Part shown: piece after piece, positions 12,089 to 18,748 of the stretch
Layout of the letters: every line of letters starts with the position of its first letter
Numbering within the stretch: the stretch's first letter is position 1
Origin: a virus
DNA length: 21,428 bases
Strand: one strand, 5' to 3'
Virus record (IMG/VR): IMGVR_UViG_3300044626_000283
Location: 1-21,428 of that record
Notes under the pieces: generated by a model
Seen by the model: only the letters and a program-made list of their open reading frames with translations
Database searches by the model: none
What the model was told of the DNA's origin: nothing
Position numbers and translations under genes: made by a program

Positions 12089-12382
12089 ATGCAAAACGAC
12101 ATCGCAAACATCACCGCAGCATCAGTTGACCAACTCGGCGCATTGCTCGCCCAAATCGCAGACCTGACCAAGCAGGCCGATGCCATCAAAGACGCCATCA
12201 AAGACAGTGCCAGCAACGGTGGTGCCAAGTCTGTTGAAGGCTCACTCTTCAAAGCTACGTACACCGAGACCAATCGTTGCGTCTTCGACAAAGATGCCTT
12301 CATCAAGGCTCATGGTGCCGAGGCTTATGCCAAGTTCACTAAGACCACTGCAGTCTTCTCAGTCAAAGTTACTTCACGCTAA
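12089..12382 (+). CDS. Phage protein with N-terminal coiled helix, 97 residues
   Basis: AGGAG lies 8 bases before the ATG, behind the promoter at 12013. The N-terminal half is a long heptad-like helix (ASVDQLGALLAQIADLTKQA, then DAIKDAIKD), followed by EGSLFKATYTETNRCVFD and a basic/beta end. Small proteins of this plan occur in many phages; none has a known role that I can name. As first gene behind a strong promoter it should be well expressed. Confidence 0.82.
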   Translation: MQNDIANITAASVDQLGALLAQIADLTKQADAIKDAIKDSASNGGAKSVEGSLFKATYTETNRCVFDKDAFIKAHGAEAYAKFTKTTAVFSVKVTSR

Positions 12383-12395
12383 TCAGGAGGCCAGC

Positions 12396-12599
12396 ATGAG
12401 CAAGACACTCAACAACCTGCTGGCCACCCGTCCTTGGGTGGCACACATCGATGATGAGCGCAATGAGGGCAACAGCATCATCGTAACGCTGGCCAAGGGC
12501 TGGTACTTCGCAGACGAGACTGACTGTGGCGTACGCGGGTTTGACACCGTCAATGAGGTCAAGCGCGATACATCACGCAACGCTGTAATCCAACGATAA
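12396..12599 (+). CDS. Hypothetical phage protein, 67 residues
   Basis: AGGAGG with 5-base spacing before the ATG at 12396 selects this start over a longer frame that shadows the preceding gene. The protein begins MSKTLNNLLATRPWVAHIDD and continues with NSIIVTLAKGWYFADETDCG, a compact alpha/beta type ending in a basic tail (RDTSRNAVIQR). No family recognised. Its stop is followed by a GC-rich hairpin. Confidence 0.8.
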   Translation: MSKTLNNLLATRPWVAHIDDERNEGNSIIVTLAKGWYFADETDCGVRGFDTVNEVKRDTSRNAVIQR

Positions 12600-12605
12600 A
12601 CAACT

Positions 12606-12618
12606 GGGGCCTAGCCCC
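12606..12618 (+). other. Intercistronic GC hairpin
   Basis: GGGGC-CTA-GCCCC forms a 5-bp stem with a 3-base loop between two genes, 13 bases before the next ATG. It closely matches the hairpin at 4196-4209 in sequence and position relative to genes. No T-run follows, so it is not a standard terminator. Confidence 0.5.
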
Positions 12619-12631
12619 CTTGGAGGACACC

Positions 12632-12844
12632 ATGCACTACAAGCTAATTGAATCTGACAAATATGACCTGCGCTTGCAGGTGTGCAATGTAGTCGAGAAG
12701 GCCAACAACTTAAATCGCACCTTGGCAAGCGAGTGGCCTGATCTTGATGGCTACCAACTCAATGCCTTCGACAACCTGGTCGGTGAAATGGAAGAGCTTG
12801 TATCAATGATCGAGCACATTAAAAGCAGGAGGAAAGCAGCATGA
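12632..12844 (+). CDS. Hypothetical helical protein, 70 residues
   Basis: GGAGG lies 5 bases before the ATG at 12632; a TTG at 12620 would put the start inside that ribosome binding site. The protein reads MHYKLIESDKYDLRLQVCN, then a helix (EKANNLNRTLASEWPDLDGY) and NLVGEMEELVSMIEHIKS with a basic end. It overlaps the next gene as ATGA. Function unknown. Confidence 0.8.
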   Translation: MHYKLIESDKYDLRLQVCNVVEKANNLNRTLASEWPDLDGYQLNAFDNLVGEMEELVSMIEHIKSRRKAA

Positions 12845-13038
12845 TCCCAGGCACACGCGTAAAGACACCACGAGGCTTTGGCATCTTAGAACTTGAGCAC
12901 CCTGATGGCACTTGTGCAGTTCGACTGATCAATGACCGTGAGTGGCCATTTCCTGAGTGGGTGTTCCTGCCCCGAGACCAGATCAAGTGGGCACCTGTAA
13001 AAGATGACTTATCCGATGTTGAGGAGGCACCGTTCTAA
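12841..13038 (+). CDS. Hypothetical small beta protein, 65 residues
   Basis: AGGAGG with 8-base spacing lies in the end of the previous gene. The protein is a short beta-barrel-like type: MIPGTRVKTPRGFGILELEH, DGTCAVRLINDREWPFPEW and VFLPRDQIKW, like small SH3/KOW-type phage proteins that start with a V.TP.G.G pattern. The fold is inferred from the pattern. The C-terminus is acidic and ends EEAPF, distantly like an SSB tip, which may be chance. Confidence 0.75.
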   Translation: MIPGTRVKTPRGFGILELEHPDGTCAVRLINDREWPFPEWVFLPRDQIKWAPVKDDLSDVEEAPF

Positions 13039-13332
13039 ATGGAACAAGTTTACTTACAGCACCTGGGCACTTGCCCCATCTCGAAGTTTGAGACAAGCAA
13101 GCTTAAACCCGTAACCAAACGGCCCTACAAATTTGGCGTGAGTGCGTGTTATTCACCGGCCCCTAGGAACTACTACAGCCACGATCAGGACTGGGTTTAT
13201 GACCTGATGGTACTTGACCGCACACCGTACCAAATGATTCGCTACAAGGGCCTGCAGTGGCTTTTGTACGCCCTTTTTGCTGGTGCTGTCATCTACTTCA
13301 GCAACGGTGTTGCACAGTGGGCGGTACGGTGA
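13039..13332 (+). CDS. Small protein with C-terminal membrane segment, 97 residues
   Basis: The ATG follows the previous stop directly; GAGGAGG lies about 11 bases upstream. Residues 1-70 look soluble with several Tyr and Pro, and 72-88 form a hydrophobic helix (LQWLLYALFAGAVIYF), so it is probably anchored in the inner membrane by its C-terminus. It is followed with a one-base overlap by another tiny membrane protein. A role in superinfection immunity or lysis control is possible, but nothing in the sequence decides it. Confidence 0.75.
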   Translation: MEQVYLQHLGTCPISKFETSKLKPVTKRPYKFGVSACYSPAPRNYYSHDQDWVYDLMVLDRTPYQMIRYKGLQWLLYALFAGAVIYFSNGVAQWAVR

Positions 13333-13439
13333 TGGCTGACTTCATTGACTGGCTTACAGCGATGTTTGGCGTCGGTTCGATTGGACTGATTGTGTTTTTA
13401 ATTTACATACTTTGGAGTATGCCTTATGGCGAAGAATGA
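13332..13439 (+). CDS. Tiny single-pass membrane protein, 35 residues
   Basis: The ATG shares its A with the preceding TGA (TGATG), which supports coupled translation and this start rather than a longer frame from 13257. The protein MADFIDWLTAMFG continues as one hydrophobic helix (about residues 13-29) ending SMPYGEE. A holin-like or membrane-regulator role is possible but not shown. It overlaps the next gene by 14 bases. Confidence 0.65.
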   Translation: MADFIDWLTAMFGVGSIGLIVFLIYILWSMPYGEE

Positions 13440-13665
13440 TGATCGATTGACGCTGATTGCTGCAGCGCTTAACGGGATCTTGTCCCGCGGCATTGAGCAT
13501 TACAAGGATGGACCTTACTCACTAGATACGCCAGAGCGCATTGCGACATTGGCTATCCGTATTGCAGACGCAACCCTGGAGATTAGCAATGAAAGACTAT
13601 CAAAACCCCGAAGTGCAAATTCAAGTCCTGATCGAGTACATGATGGTGATGATCGCCAGGCGTGA
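13426..13665 (+). CDS. Hypothetical phage protein, 79 residues
   Basis: GGAG with 8-base spacing precedes the ATG. The first 55 residues are a helical unit (DRLTLIAAALNGILSRGIEH, then ERIATLAIRIADATLEI). The last third (SKPRSANSSPDRVHDGDD) is disordered-looking and overlaps the next gene by 77 bases in another frame, so its sequence may be set mainly by that gene. Function unknown. Confidence 0.7.
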   Translation: MAKNDDRLTLIAAALNGILSRGIEHYKDGPYSLDTPERIATLAIRIADATLEISNERLSKPRSANSSPDRVHDGDDRQA

Positions 13666-13762
13666 CTGGCATGGTGTCAGTGATGCAGCCAACGACATCC
13701 GCGAACTCGAGGCCGAGCAGGAAGGGCCAAGCTTCTTGCGGAGGAGCCAAGAACATGCTTAG
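13589..13762 (+). CDS. Hypothetical phage protein, 57 residues
   Basis: GGAG lies 7 bases before the ATG at 13589. The protein is helical: MKDYQNPEVQIQVLIEYMMV, ARRDWHGVSDAANDIRELEA. The RRDWHGVSDAANDIRELEAE block is one I associate with small phage proteins of unknown function. The 5' part overlaps the preceding gene by 77 bases in a different frame, an unusually deep overlap. The end overlaps the next gene by 8 bases. Confidence 0.75.
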   Translation: MKDYQNPEVQIQVLIEYMMVMIARRDWHGVSDAANDIRELEAEQEGPSFLRRSQEHA

Positions 13763-13913
13763 CGATGCTGACATCAGGGCCTGTGCTGACAGTGTCCCTG
13801 ACTCACTGACGGCTGATCACTGGCTTTATGCCTTTGCTCGTGCTGTCGAAGCAAAAGTCTTGAGCAAAACCAATAACGATGAATGGAAATTACACGCAGG
13901 AGATGCAGCATGA
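13755..13913 (+). CDS. Hypothetical phage protein, 52 residues
   Basis: The start at 13755 (MLSDADIRACADSVPDS) has GGAGGAG 7-10 bases upstream and overlaps the previous stop by 8 bases. The protein is helical with ADHWLYAFARAVEAKVLSK, and the pattern A-[FI]-ARAVEAK resembles the C-terminus of the 148-residue HTH protein at 14721 (FARAIEAKLKE). It may be a stand-alone version of that domain. Overlaps the next gene as ATGA. Confidence 0.72.
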   Translation: MLSDADIRACADSVPDSLTADHWLYAFARAVEAKVLSKTNNDEWKLHAGDAA

Positions 13914-14395
13914 ACATACTTGAATTGCTGGATGAAGTAGCTGCCGAGACTAAGAAGGAAGATTTGCAAGAGGCTTGGGATCGGTGGCTGTTGAGAAACT
14001 ACTTGAGCAATTCCCACATGGGCAAATTAGCCACCTGGTTTTGTGATGAGCACAACCTGACCTGGGAGCAGTTCAACACGCTCAAGCGAGTTCCAAAATA
14101 TAAGTTTCATACCTTTGCTACGCCTTCAAGGTATCTTGCTGCTTACCTACCTAAGATTTGGGAATGGCTGATGTCTGGCAAGGAAGCTAACGAGATCATT
14201 GGCTATCTCAAACGATTTAAGGTTCGCACGTTGGATAAACCGATTGATCTGAAGAAAACGGTCGCTGAGACCAAGGAGCGTCAGCACGATGTATTGAAAG
14301 ACAAGCGCAATGTGCTTGAGCAAAAATCACGCTTTGGTCAACGGCTTCGTGCTAGCAAAGCCAATTGGCACACCGTTAAAGCTGTGCGCTCATGA
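13910..14395 (+). CDS. Hypothetical phage protein, 161 residues
   Basis: AGGAG with 7-base spacing before the ATG at 13910 and an ATGA overlap with the previous gene fix the start (MNILELLDEVAAETKKEDL). The protein is helical and Trp-rich in its first half (WDRWLLRNYLSN, ATWFCDEHNLTWEQF), then strongly basic and coiled towards the end (AETKERQHDVLKDKRNVLEQ). A nucleic-acid-binding role is plausible from the charge and from the next two genes being HTH proteins, but the family is not recognised. Confidence 0.8.
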   Translation: MNILELLDEVAAETKKEDLQEAWDRWLLRNYLSNSHMGKLATWFCDEHNLTWEQFNTLKRVPKYKFHTFATPSRYLAAYLPKIWEWLMSGKEANEIIGYLKRFKVRTLDKPIDLKKTVAETKERQHDVLKDKRNVLEQKSRFGQRLRASKANWHTVKAVRS

Positions 14396-14724
14396 TCAAG
14401 ATCAATGAACTCTTGTACGCACGGATGATCAGGATGCTGATGGATGGCTGCACTGCGTACAACATCTGCGATGAGACAGGCCTGCATGTCGTAACGGTCC
14501 AGTCTTATCTCAGGGCCTTACACAAGGAAGGTGTCATTCACATCATGGGCTGGGTCAAGAACTCCCGCGGTGTGGATACCACGCACATTTACAAGCTTGG
14601 TATCGGTGAGGACAAGCCACGGTCCAAGATGACACGGGCTGAGATTGCTAAACGGTATCGATTCAGACAACGATTACGCGCACGTATGGAGCGTGAGCGC
14701 ATTGCTTTAGGGGTAAGACCATGA
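14392..14724 (+). CDS. Winged-HTH DNA-binding protein, 110 residues
   Basis: The N-terminal two thirds read as a winged helix-turn-helix: LYARMIRMLMDGCTAYNICD, TGLHVVTVQSYLRALHKEG, then the wing VIHIMGWVKNSRG and IYKLGIGEDK. The C-terminus is very basic (RYRFRQRLRARMERERI), suited to DNA or RNA binding. Both ends overlap neighbours as ATGA. It is likely a regulator of phage genes; the target is unknown. Confidence 0.85.
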   Translation: MIKINELLYARMIRMLMDGCTAYNICDETGLHVVTVQSYLRALHKEGVIHIMGWVKNSRGVDTTHIYKLGIGEDKPRSKMTRAEIAKRYRFRQRLRARMERERIALGVRP

Positions 14725-15167
14725 GTGGTGATCACAATCAGCATCAAAAGGACAAGTCATATCTTGATGACATGGATCGCTATAAACAAGTGCGTGAGCT
14801 AGTCAAAGACCCATCTTTGAGGGTCACAGAAATTGCATGGAAGACTGGGTACAACAAAGGCCATGTCAGCAGGCTACGCAAGGAAGCCATGCGCCAAGCA
14901 CTTGAGACAGAGCAAGAGCCGGTGGCGTGGATGCACACAACTGGAACAGGGCATGTGTACTTCCGCAAAAAGCCACAGGACAAGGTATTCAATCCACAGC
15001 CTGTGTTCATAGCGCCATCAAAGAAGCCGTGGGTTGGGCTGACGGATGAGGAGATTCAGGACTTGAGTTATTTGTCTCAAAAAATTGATGAAAGTAATGC
15101 GGCGTGGTTTGATCGCTGTGGTTTTGCTAGGGCCATCGAAGCCAAGCTAAAGGAGCGCAATGAATGA
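14721..15167 (+). CDS. HTH protein fused to a phage EPVAWM-type domain, 148 residues
   Basis: The N-terminus (about 24-56) is an HTH: VRELVKDPSLRVTEIAWKTG, YNKGHVSRLRKEA. The middle reads EPVAWMHTTGTGHVYFRKKP followed by NPQPVFIAP, a pattern seen in many phages and prophages of betaproteobacteria. The C-terminus has VGLTDEEIQDLSYLSQK and FARAIEAKLKERNE. The fusion suggests a sensor or adaptor linked to DNA binding, but no biochemical role is known to me. ATGA overlap with the preceding gene. Confidence 0.82.
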   Translation: MSGDHNQHQKDKSYLDDMDRYKQVRELVKDPSLRVTEIAWKTGYNKGHVSRLRKEAMRQALETEQEPVAWMHTTGTGHVYFRKKPQDKVFNPQPVFIAPSKKPWVGLTDEEIQDLSYLSQKIDESNAAWFDRCGFARAIEAKLKERNE

Positions 15168-15480
15168 CGCGCTGCGCTATCGAATGCTCAGACAATTGGT
15201 TGACTACCCTGATCAAATGGATGCTGACCTAGATGAGCTTATACGAGAAGCAATTGAAAATTATCGAGCGACTACACAACCAGGCGCAAAACCAAATGAA
15301 GACAGATCCTGCCTTGGCCGATCAATACTTGCACGATCTGGCCTGGAATGTTCTGGAATTGAGAAAGAGACTGCACGATGCAATGCCCATATTGTCGAAA
15401 CGAGTCAGGACGGTCCTACAAGACAACCGTCCTTGACACCAGGTCCTACTGGGAACCAAACAAGTTTAGATTTTATTTAG
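15160..15480 (+). CDS. Phage protein with MNDALRYRMLR start, 106 residues (C-terminal part uncertain)
   Basis: AAGGAG lies 4 bases before the ATG, and the N-terminus MNDALRYRMLRQLVDYPDQM looks like a known type of small phage protein. From about residue 38 the sequence becomes low in hydrophobic pattern and rich in Gly, Ser, Thr and Pro, and it shares the DNA with two other frames (15233-15436 and 15378-15590). Either this is a deep natural overlap or the gene suffered a frameshift near 15270. The start is well supported; the C-terminal half is not. Confidence 0.62.
   Translation: MNDALRYRMLRQLVDYPDQMDADLDELIREAIENYRATTQPGAKPNEDRSCLGRSILARSGLECSGIEKETARCNAHIVETSQDGPTRQPSLTPGPTGNQTSLDFI
15233..15436 (+). 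CDS. Possible overlapping protein, 67 residues
   Basis: This frame encodes a well-patterned helical protein (MSLYEKQLKIIERLHNQAQN, DPALADQYLHDLAWNVLELR) that looks more protein-like than the overlapping 15160 frame. No convincing ribosome binding site precedes its ATG. It might be a coupled gene, or the true continuation of the 15160 product after a frameshift. Confidence 0.45.
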   Translation: MSLYEKQLKIIERLHNQAQNQMKTDPALADQYLHDLAWNVLELRKRLHDAMPILSKRVRTVLQDNRP

Positions 15481-15590
15481 AACGAAGACGCGAATGCAAA
15501 AAGTGCCAAACCAGATTTCTAACGAGAGAGTTCTCACCATCGGTTCGACCACCCTCACTCTCCGCGAGTGGGCCAAACGAGGAAAGCTAA
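15378..15590 (+). CDS. NrdR-like zinc-ribbon protein, 70 residues
   Basis: The first 55 residues match the N-terminal zinc ribbon of NrdR-type regulators: MQCPYCRNES with C3/C6, TTVLDTRSYW, and RRRECKKCQTRFLTREF with C40/C43. NrdR proper also needs an ATP-cone domain of about 100 residues, which is absent; the last 20 residues look disordered. Such minimal NrdR-like ribbons are frequent in phages and probably bind DNA. The ribosome binding site is weak (GAGA about 9 bases upstream). The gene overlaps the two preceding frames and the next gene. Confidence 0.78.
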   Translation: MQCPYCRNESGRSYKTTVLDTRSYWEPNKFRFYLERRRECKKCQTRFLTREFSPSVRPPSLSASGPNEES

Positions 15591-15790
15591 GTTACTACAC
15601 CCTGAAGTGGCGTGTGAATCAAGGATGGCCACCAGAGCGTTTATTTGAGCGTAGGAACGCCGTAAAGGACGGCATGAAGGTTTGCTCTAAGTGCCAGGAC
15701 ACAAAGCCCGTAGAGGGCTTTTATGAGCGTTCCAGGGGTGGTTGGCTGGCAGAGTGCAAAGTTTGCTTCAAGGCTCGGTATAAACGCTAG
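15494..15790 (+). CDS. HTH plus zinc-ribbon protein, possibly a truncated HNH endonuclease
   Basis: The 98-residue protein has an HTH of the type found with phage HNH endonucleases (TLREWAKRGKLSYYTLKWRV, then GWPPERLF, about 22-51) and a C-terminal CSKCQDTKPVEGFYERSRGG...CKVC ribbon with C64, C67, C88 and C91. In related proteins this ribbon leads into an HNH core, which is missing here. The stop codon overlaps the stop of the convergent virion gene (CTAG at 15787-15790). The start is uncertain, as no good ribosome binding site is seen and the first 96 bases overlap the zinc-ribbon gene. Confidence 0.72.
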   Translation: MQKVPNQISNERVLTIGSTTLTLREWAKRGKLSYYTLKWRVNQGWPPERLFERRNAVKDGMKVCSKCQDTKPVEGFYERSRGGWLAECKVCFKARYKR

Positions 15791-17124
15791 CCACCATACC
15801 GCGAACGATAGATAAGTGGCAGGGGCATATTGCTTTCGCGCTTGCCACGCATCTTGTCATAGAGATACATCGCAAGTGGTGATGCTGTCGCAGCAGCCGT
15901 GCCTACCAGTCTTGCAGGGCCAAATGGCGTCATGGCAGCAGCACCGCCCACCGTACCTAGGGCTGAAATGCCTGCGCCAACCATGTCATCTTCACCGACG
16001 CGGCGCTCGGTTTCCATCAAACCCTCGGCTACACCAATGCCACCAATAGCGCCTGGCAAGCGAGGCATGGCTGCCATGCGTGCAGAGCCGCGCTGAAAAG
16101 CACTTGGACCTTTGACTTGCGGGATGGGCTGAGTGCGAGCGCCTCGAGGGCCAGCGCCTTCTTGTGATGGCAGGAATAACCCGGCACGGTTTGGTTGCTG
16201 GCGCATTTCTGGTGCCATAGCTCTGATCTTATTTTCAGCTTGAATGGCTGCCTCTTTCATTTGATGCGCCTCACTCATGCTTCGCGCTTTTTGAGCCACA
16301 TCTTCGTAAGCGCCTGCGCCAGGAACATCTTGTGCTCTGATCCAATTTTGCGTCATTCGACCGCCAGCAGGCGGCCCTTGAATCGGACCTTGCGCAGGCG
16401 GCAAAGCACCACCCGGTGAAGTGATGACGGGACTTGTTCCAGGCGCAGCAGTTGGAGCCACCGAAGGTGCTGCAGTAGGCAGCGCTCCAGCTTGAGGCTT
16501 ACCGGCCATCATGCCAGCAACTTTTGTTCCTAGGACGGCACCAGCAACGTCGGCTGATAGCTGGCCAACATCAGACTCGGCGCCCATTTCCATCAATTTC
16601 TGGCCCATATCAGCAAACGTAACGCGCTGTCGTGGCTGCTCGGGAATCGGTGTTAATTCACCCTTGGCCTCCGTAATTTCAGGAGGCTCACGTTCTGGCT
16701 GTGGCTCAAACACGCCAAGTGATGCAATCGACTTTACATAGTTGCGCGTACTTTCTGGCAACTGGCTTTTCTTGGGGCTGGTAAAAAACGGATGATCATG
16801 GCCTGCGTTATACCCGGCCACTGCCATCAAAGGATCACCAAAGCGATCAATGCCCTGCCGAAGATAAGTCACACCCGCAAGGATGTTGGTATCGGGCTGT
16901 TTAAGTTCTTCTTCCTTAAAGCCCAGCATCCTGCCCGTAGAAGGGCGCACTTGCATGATGCCAATTTCACCAACACCACCAACCTTGGACTGATCAAGGC
17001 CGCTTTCTTGCAACGCTACTGCCAGCGCTAATGCTGGATCAACACCCTGACTTTTAGCAATTTCAACAATTTTCCGTGCAACAGGAAGTCTATCTTCAGG
17101 AATGCGCTGCAATAGTTGTTCCAT
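15787..17124 (-). CDS. Virion lytic transglycosylase fusion protein, 445 residues
   Basis: The N-terminal 130 residues form an SLT-type lytic transglycosylase domain: VALQESGLDQSKVGGVGEIG with catalytic Glu40, IMQVRPSTGRMLGF, NILAGVTYLRQGIDRFGDP and AVAGYNAGHDHP. It should cleave peptidoglycan locally. The middle is Pro/Ala/Gly-rich (about 205-260), then charged helices, and the C-terminus has glycine/alanine-rich hydrophobic segments (LPGAIGGIGVAEGLM, VGAGISALGTVGGAAAM) that could insert into the membrane. This plan fits an ejected internal virion or tail protein that opens the cell wall during DNA entry. No holin/endolysin pair surrounds it, so a virion role is favoured over lysis. It starts 2 bases after the stop of the preceding gene, with only a weak GGGG upstream. 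Confidence 0.88.
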   Translation of the reverse strand: MEQLLQRIPEDRLPVARKIVEIAKSQGVDPALALAVALQESGLDQSKVGGVGEIGIMQVRPSTGRMLGFKEEELKQPDTNILAGVTYLRQGIDRFGDPLMAVAGYNAGHDHPFFTSPKKSQLPESTRNYVKSIASLGVFEPQPEREPPEITEAKGELTPIPEQPRQRVTFADMGQKLMEMGAESDVGQLSADVAGAVLGTKVAGMMAGKPQAGALPTAAPSVAPTAAPGTSPVITSPGGALPPAQGPIQGPPAGGRMTQNWIRAQDVPGAGAYEDVAQKARSMSEAHQMKEAAIQAENKIRAMAPEMRQQPNRAGLFLPSQEGAGPRGARTQPIPQVKGPSAFQRGSARMAAMPRLPGAIGGIGVAEGLMETERRVGEDDMVGAGISALGTVGGAAAMTPFGPARLVGTAAATASPLAMYLYDKMRGKRESNMPLPLIYRSRYGG

Positions 17125-17126
17125 GA

Positions 17127-18746
17127 TTAACGCCCCAAAATATCTCTGCGCAAGGCTTCACGAGCCTCACTATAAGGCTGCTGGCTTGTGGGCCTTGTGC
17201 CAGGCACTTGCGGATTAGCGCCTGATGTCATGCCTTGATACAAGCCACGCAGCTTTGCGTCGTACTCTTTGACCATTTCATCGTATTGCGGCGAACGCTT
17301 AAACTGCTCAAAGGTCTTATTGCTATCAAGCAAAGCGTTGCGGATCTTTTCTTCAAAATTGGCACGTTCAATCATGTGCTGGGCCTTAGCCTGAACAACC
17401 CGAGGCCGATCGCGCACAGTCGGACCCATGCTGCTGAAGATCAACTGTTCAAAGTTAGAGATTGAACCCTGGCCTTGAGCCATTGATCTAAAGCCAAATG
17501 AGATCTCGGCAAATCGTGAAGTAAGCAACGATAAATTATCAAGCACTTGCTGCACGCGCTCGTCATACTGCTGCTTTGATTCGCCAGGATTTTTGGGTAG
17601 CGTAATCCGATTAGCTGTCATCACATCGCGGATCTGCGGCACAGAAACTGAATACCCGCGGCCAAGGCTAATACCCTCTTCAATCAGCTTGCCCACTGCT
17701 GGTAAAACGCCAGGCCTTTCAAGCACAGCGAGCACTTGATCCATACCGGGTGCTTTAACTAATTCAACAACAGACTCGGCTGCCTGCCTGCGTTGTAGTG
17801 CTGTATCACCCTTTTCAAGGGCTGCCTGACGCGCTTTTTCATCAGCTTCAGCACGCGCTCTTATGGTGGCTGATTCACGCTCACGCTCAAGGGCTGATTG
17901 TGTTGTAGTCTTGCGGCCAGCAGGTGATGGTGCGGCAGGTTCTTCGCCAGGCTCTCTTGGTTGTGCAGGTGCGCCAGGCTGCTTAATTTGACTTGGTTCA
18001 GTACCACCAGAGAATTGACGGTCCCAGTCATCACGCCAGCCCTCTGCCGCTGCCCTGGCCCTACTTCGAGTGGCAACTGAATACTCATTGGGGGTCATTA
18101 AAAACTTGCCCAATCCTGGAAGTTCAAACTCAGATTGAGTCTGACCCGGTATATTTTCTGGGTTGACATACTGGCCTGTACGCTTGTCAAAAACAGTGCC
18201 ATTCATAGCGATCAAGTAACGATCTTGATCAAACTTGACCATGTCTTCAACAATCTTGCCGTACTCTGGTTTGATACGTTTTAATTGCGCTATGGATTGC
18301 GCTGTGATGTTAGAAAATCCTGCTGGCGCAGTAGCTGTACCACTATCTTGAACTGCAGCTTCTTGGCCTGCTTTAGGAGAGCCGCCAAGTAGACGGTTAA
18401 ATTCCTTCATGGCAGCAGCTTCTTGATAGCCAGCAACTTCTTTTGCGGCCATTTCAGCCTTTATCTGAGCTATATCAATATTGCGCTTGCGCTCAGCCTC
18501 ATCAGCCGTGCCGTAAGCCTCCATGACATTGCCAAGGCTTTCACCGAAACGCCCTGATTTGGTTGGCTGCAGGAACGCTCTAGCCATCGCTAAGTTACGC
18601 GGATCAATGAACTCATTTCGAGCTTGCAAGGCATCGAGCATGGCCTGCTGCGCAGCAATATATTTTTGCCGCGACGCTGCAAGTTCTGGATCTTCGCCGG
18701 GAATTGCTACTGGCGAGACCGTCGCTAATGGAGATTGTTTAGCCAC
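17127..18746 (-). CDS. Probable internal virion / ejection protein, 539 residues
   Basis: The start is GTG at 18746, with GGAGG 6 bases upstream embedded in the last codons of the preceding gene. The protein is helical at the N-terminus (SRQKYIAAQQAMLDALQARN, ADEAERKRNIDIAQIKAEMA), has a Pro-rich linker at 255-277, a charged coiled coil (about 280-325), and a helical C-terminus with SLLTSRFAEISFGFRSMAQG and FEEKIRNALLDSNKTFEQFK. Large helical proteins of this type, next to a lysozyme fusion, are typical of podovirus-like internal core or ejection proteins; that is inference, as no family motif is recognised. The base composition resembles its neighbours. Confidence 0.8.
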   Translation of the reverse strand: MAKQSPLATVSPVAIPGEDPELAASRQKYIAAQQAMLDALQARNEFIDPRNLAMARAFLQPTKSGRFGESLGNVMEAYGTADEAERKRNIDIAQIKAEMAAKEVAGYQEAAAMKEFNRLLGGSPKAGQEAAVQDSGTATAPAGFSNITAQSIAQLKRIKPEYGKIVEDMVKFDQDRYLIAMNGTVFDKRTGQYVNPENIPGQTQSEFELPGLGKFLMTPNEYSVATRSRARAAAEGWRDDWDRQFSGGTEPSQIKQPGAPAQPREPGEEPAAPSPAGRKTTTQSALERERESATIRARAEADEKARQAALEKGDTALQRRQAAESVVELVKAPGMDQVLAVLERPGVLPAVGKLIEEGISLGRGYSVSVPQIRDVMTANRITLPKNPGESKQQYDERVQQVLDNLSLLTSRFAEISFGFRSMAQGQGSISNFEQLIFSSMGPTVRDRPRVVQAKAQHMIERANFEEKIRNALLDSNKTFEQFKRSPQYDEMVKEYDAKLRGLYQGMTSGANPQVPGTRPTSQQPYSEAREALRRDILGR

Positions 18747-18748
18747 AA

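Noticed and set aside
15378-15590. Calling the zinc-ribbon protein a functional NrdR repressor
   Set aside because: The ATP-cone domain needed for nucleotide sensing is absent, so only NrdR-like zinc ribbon is justified.
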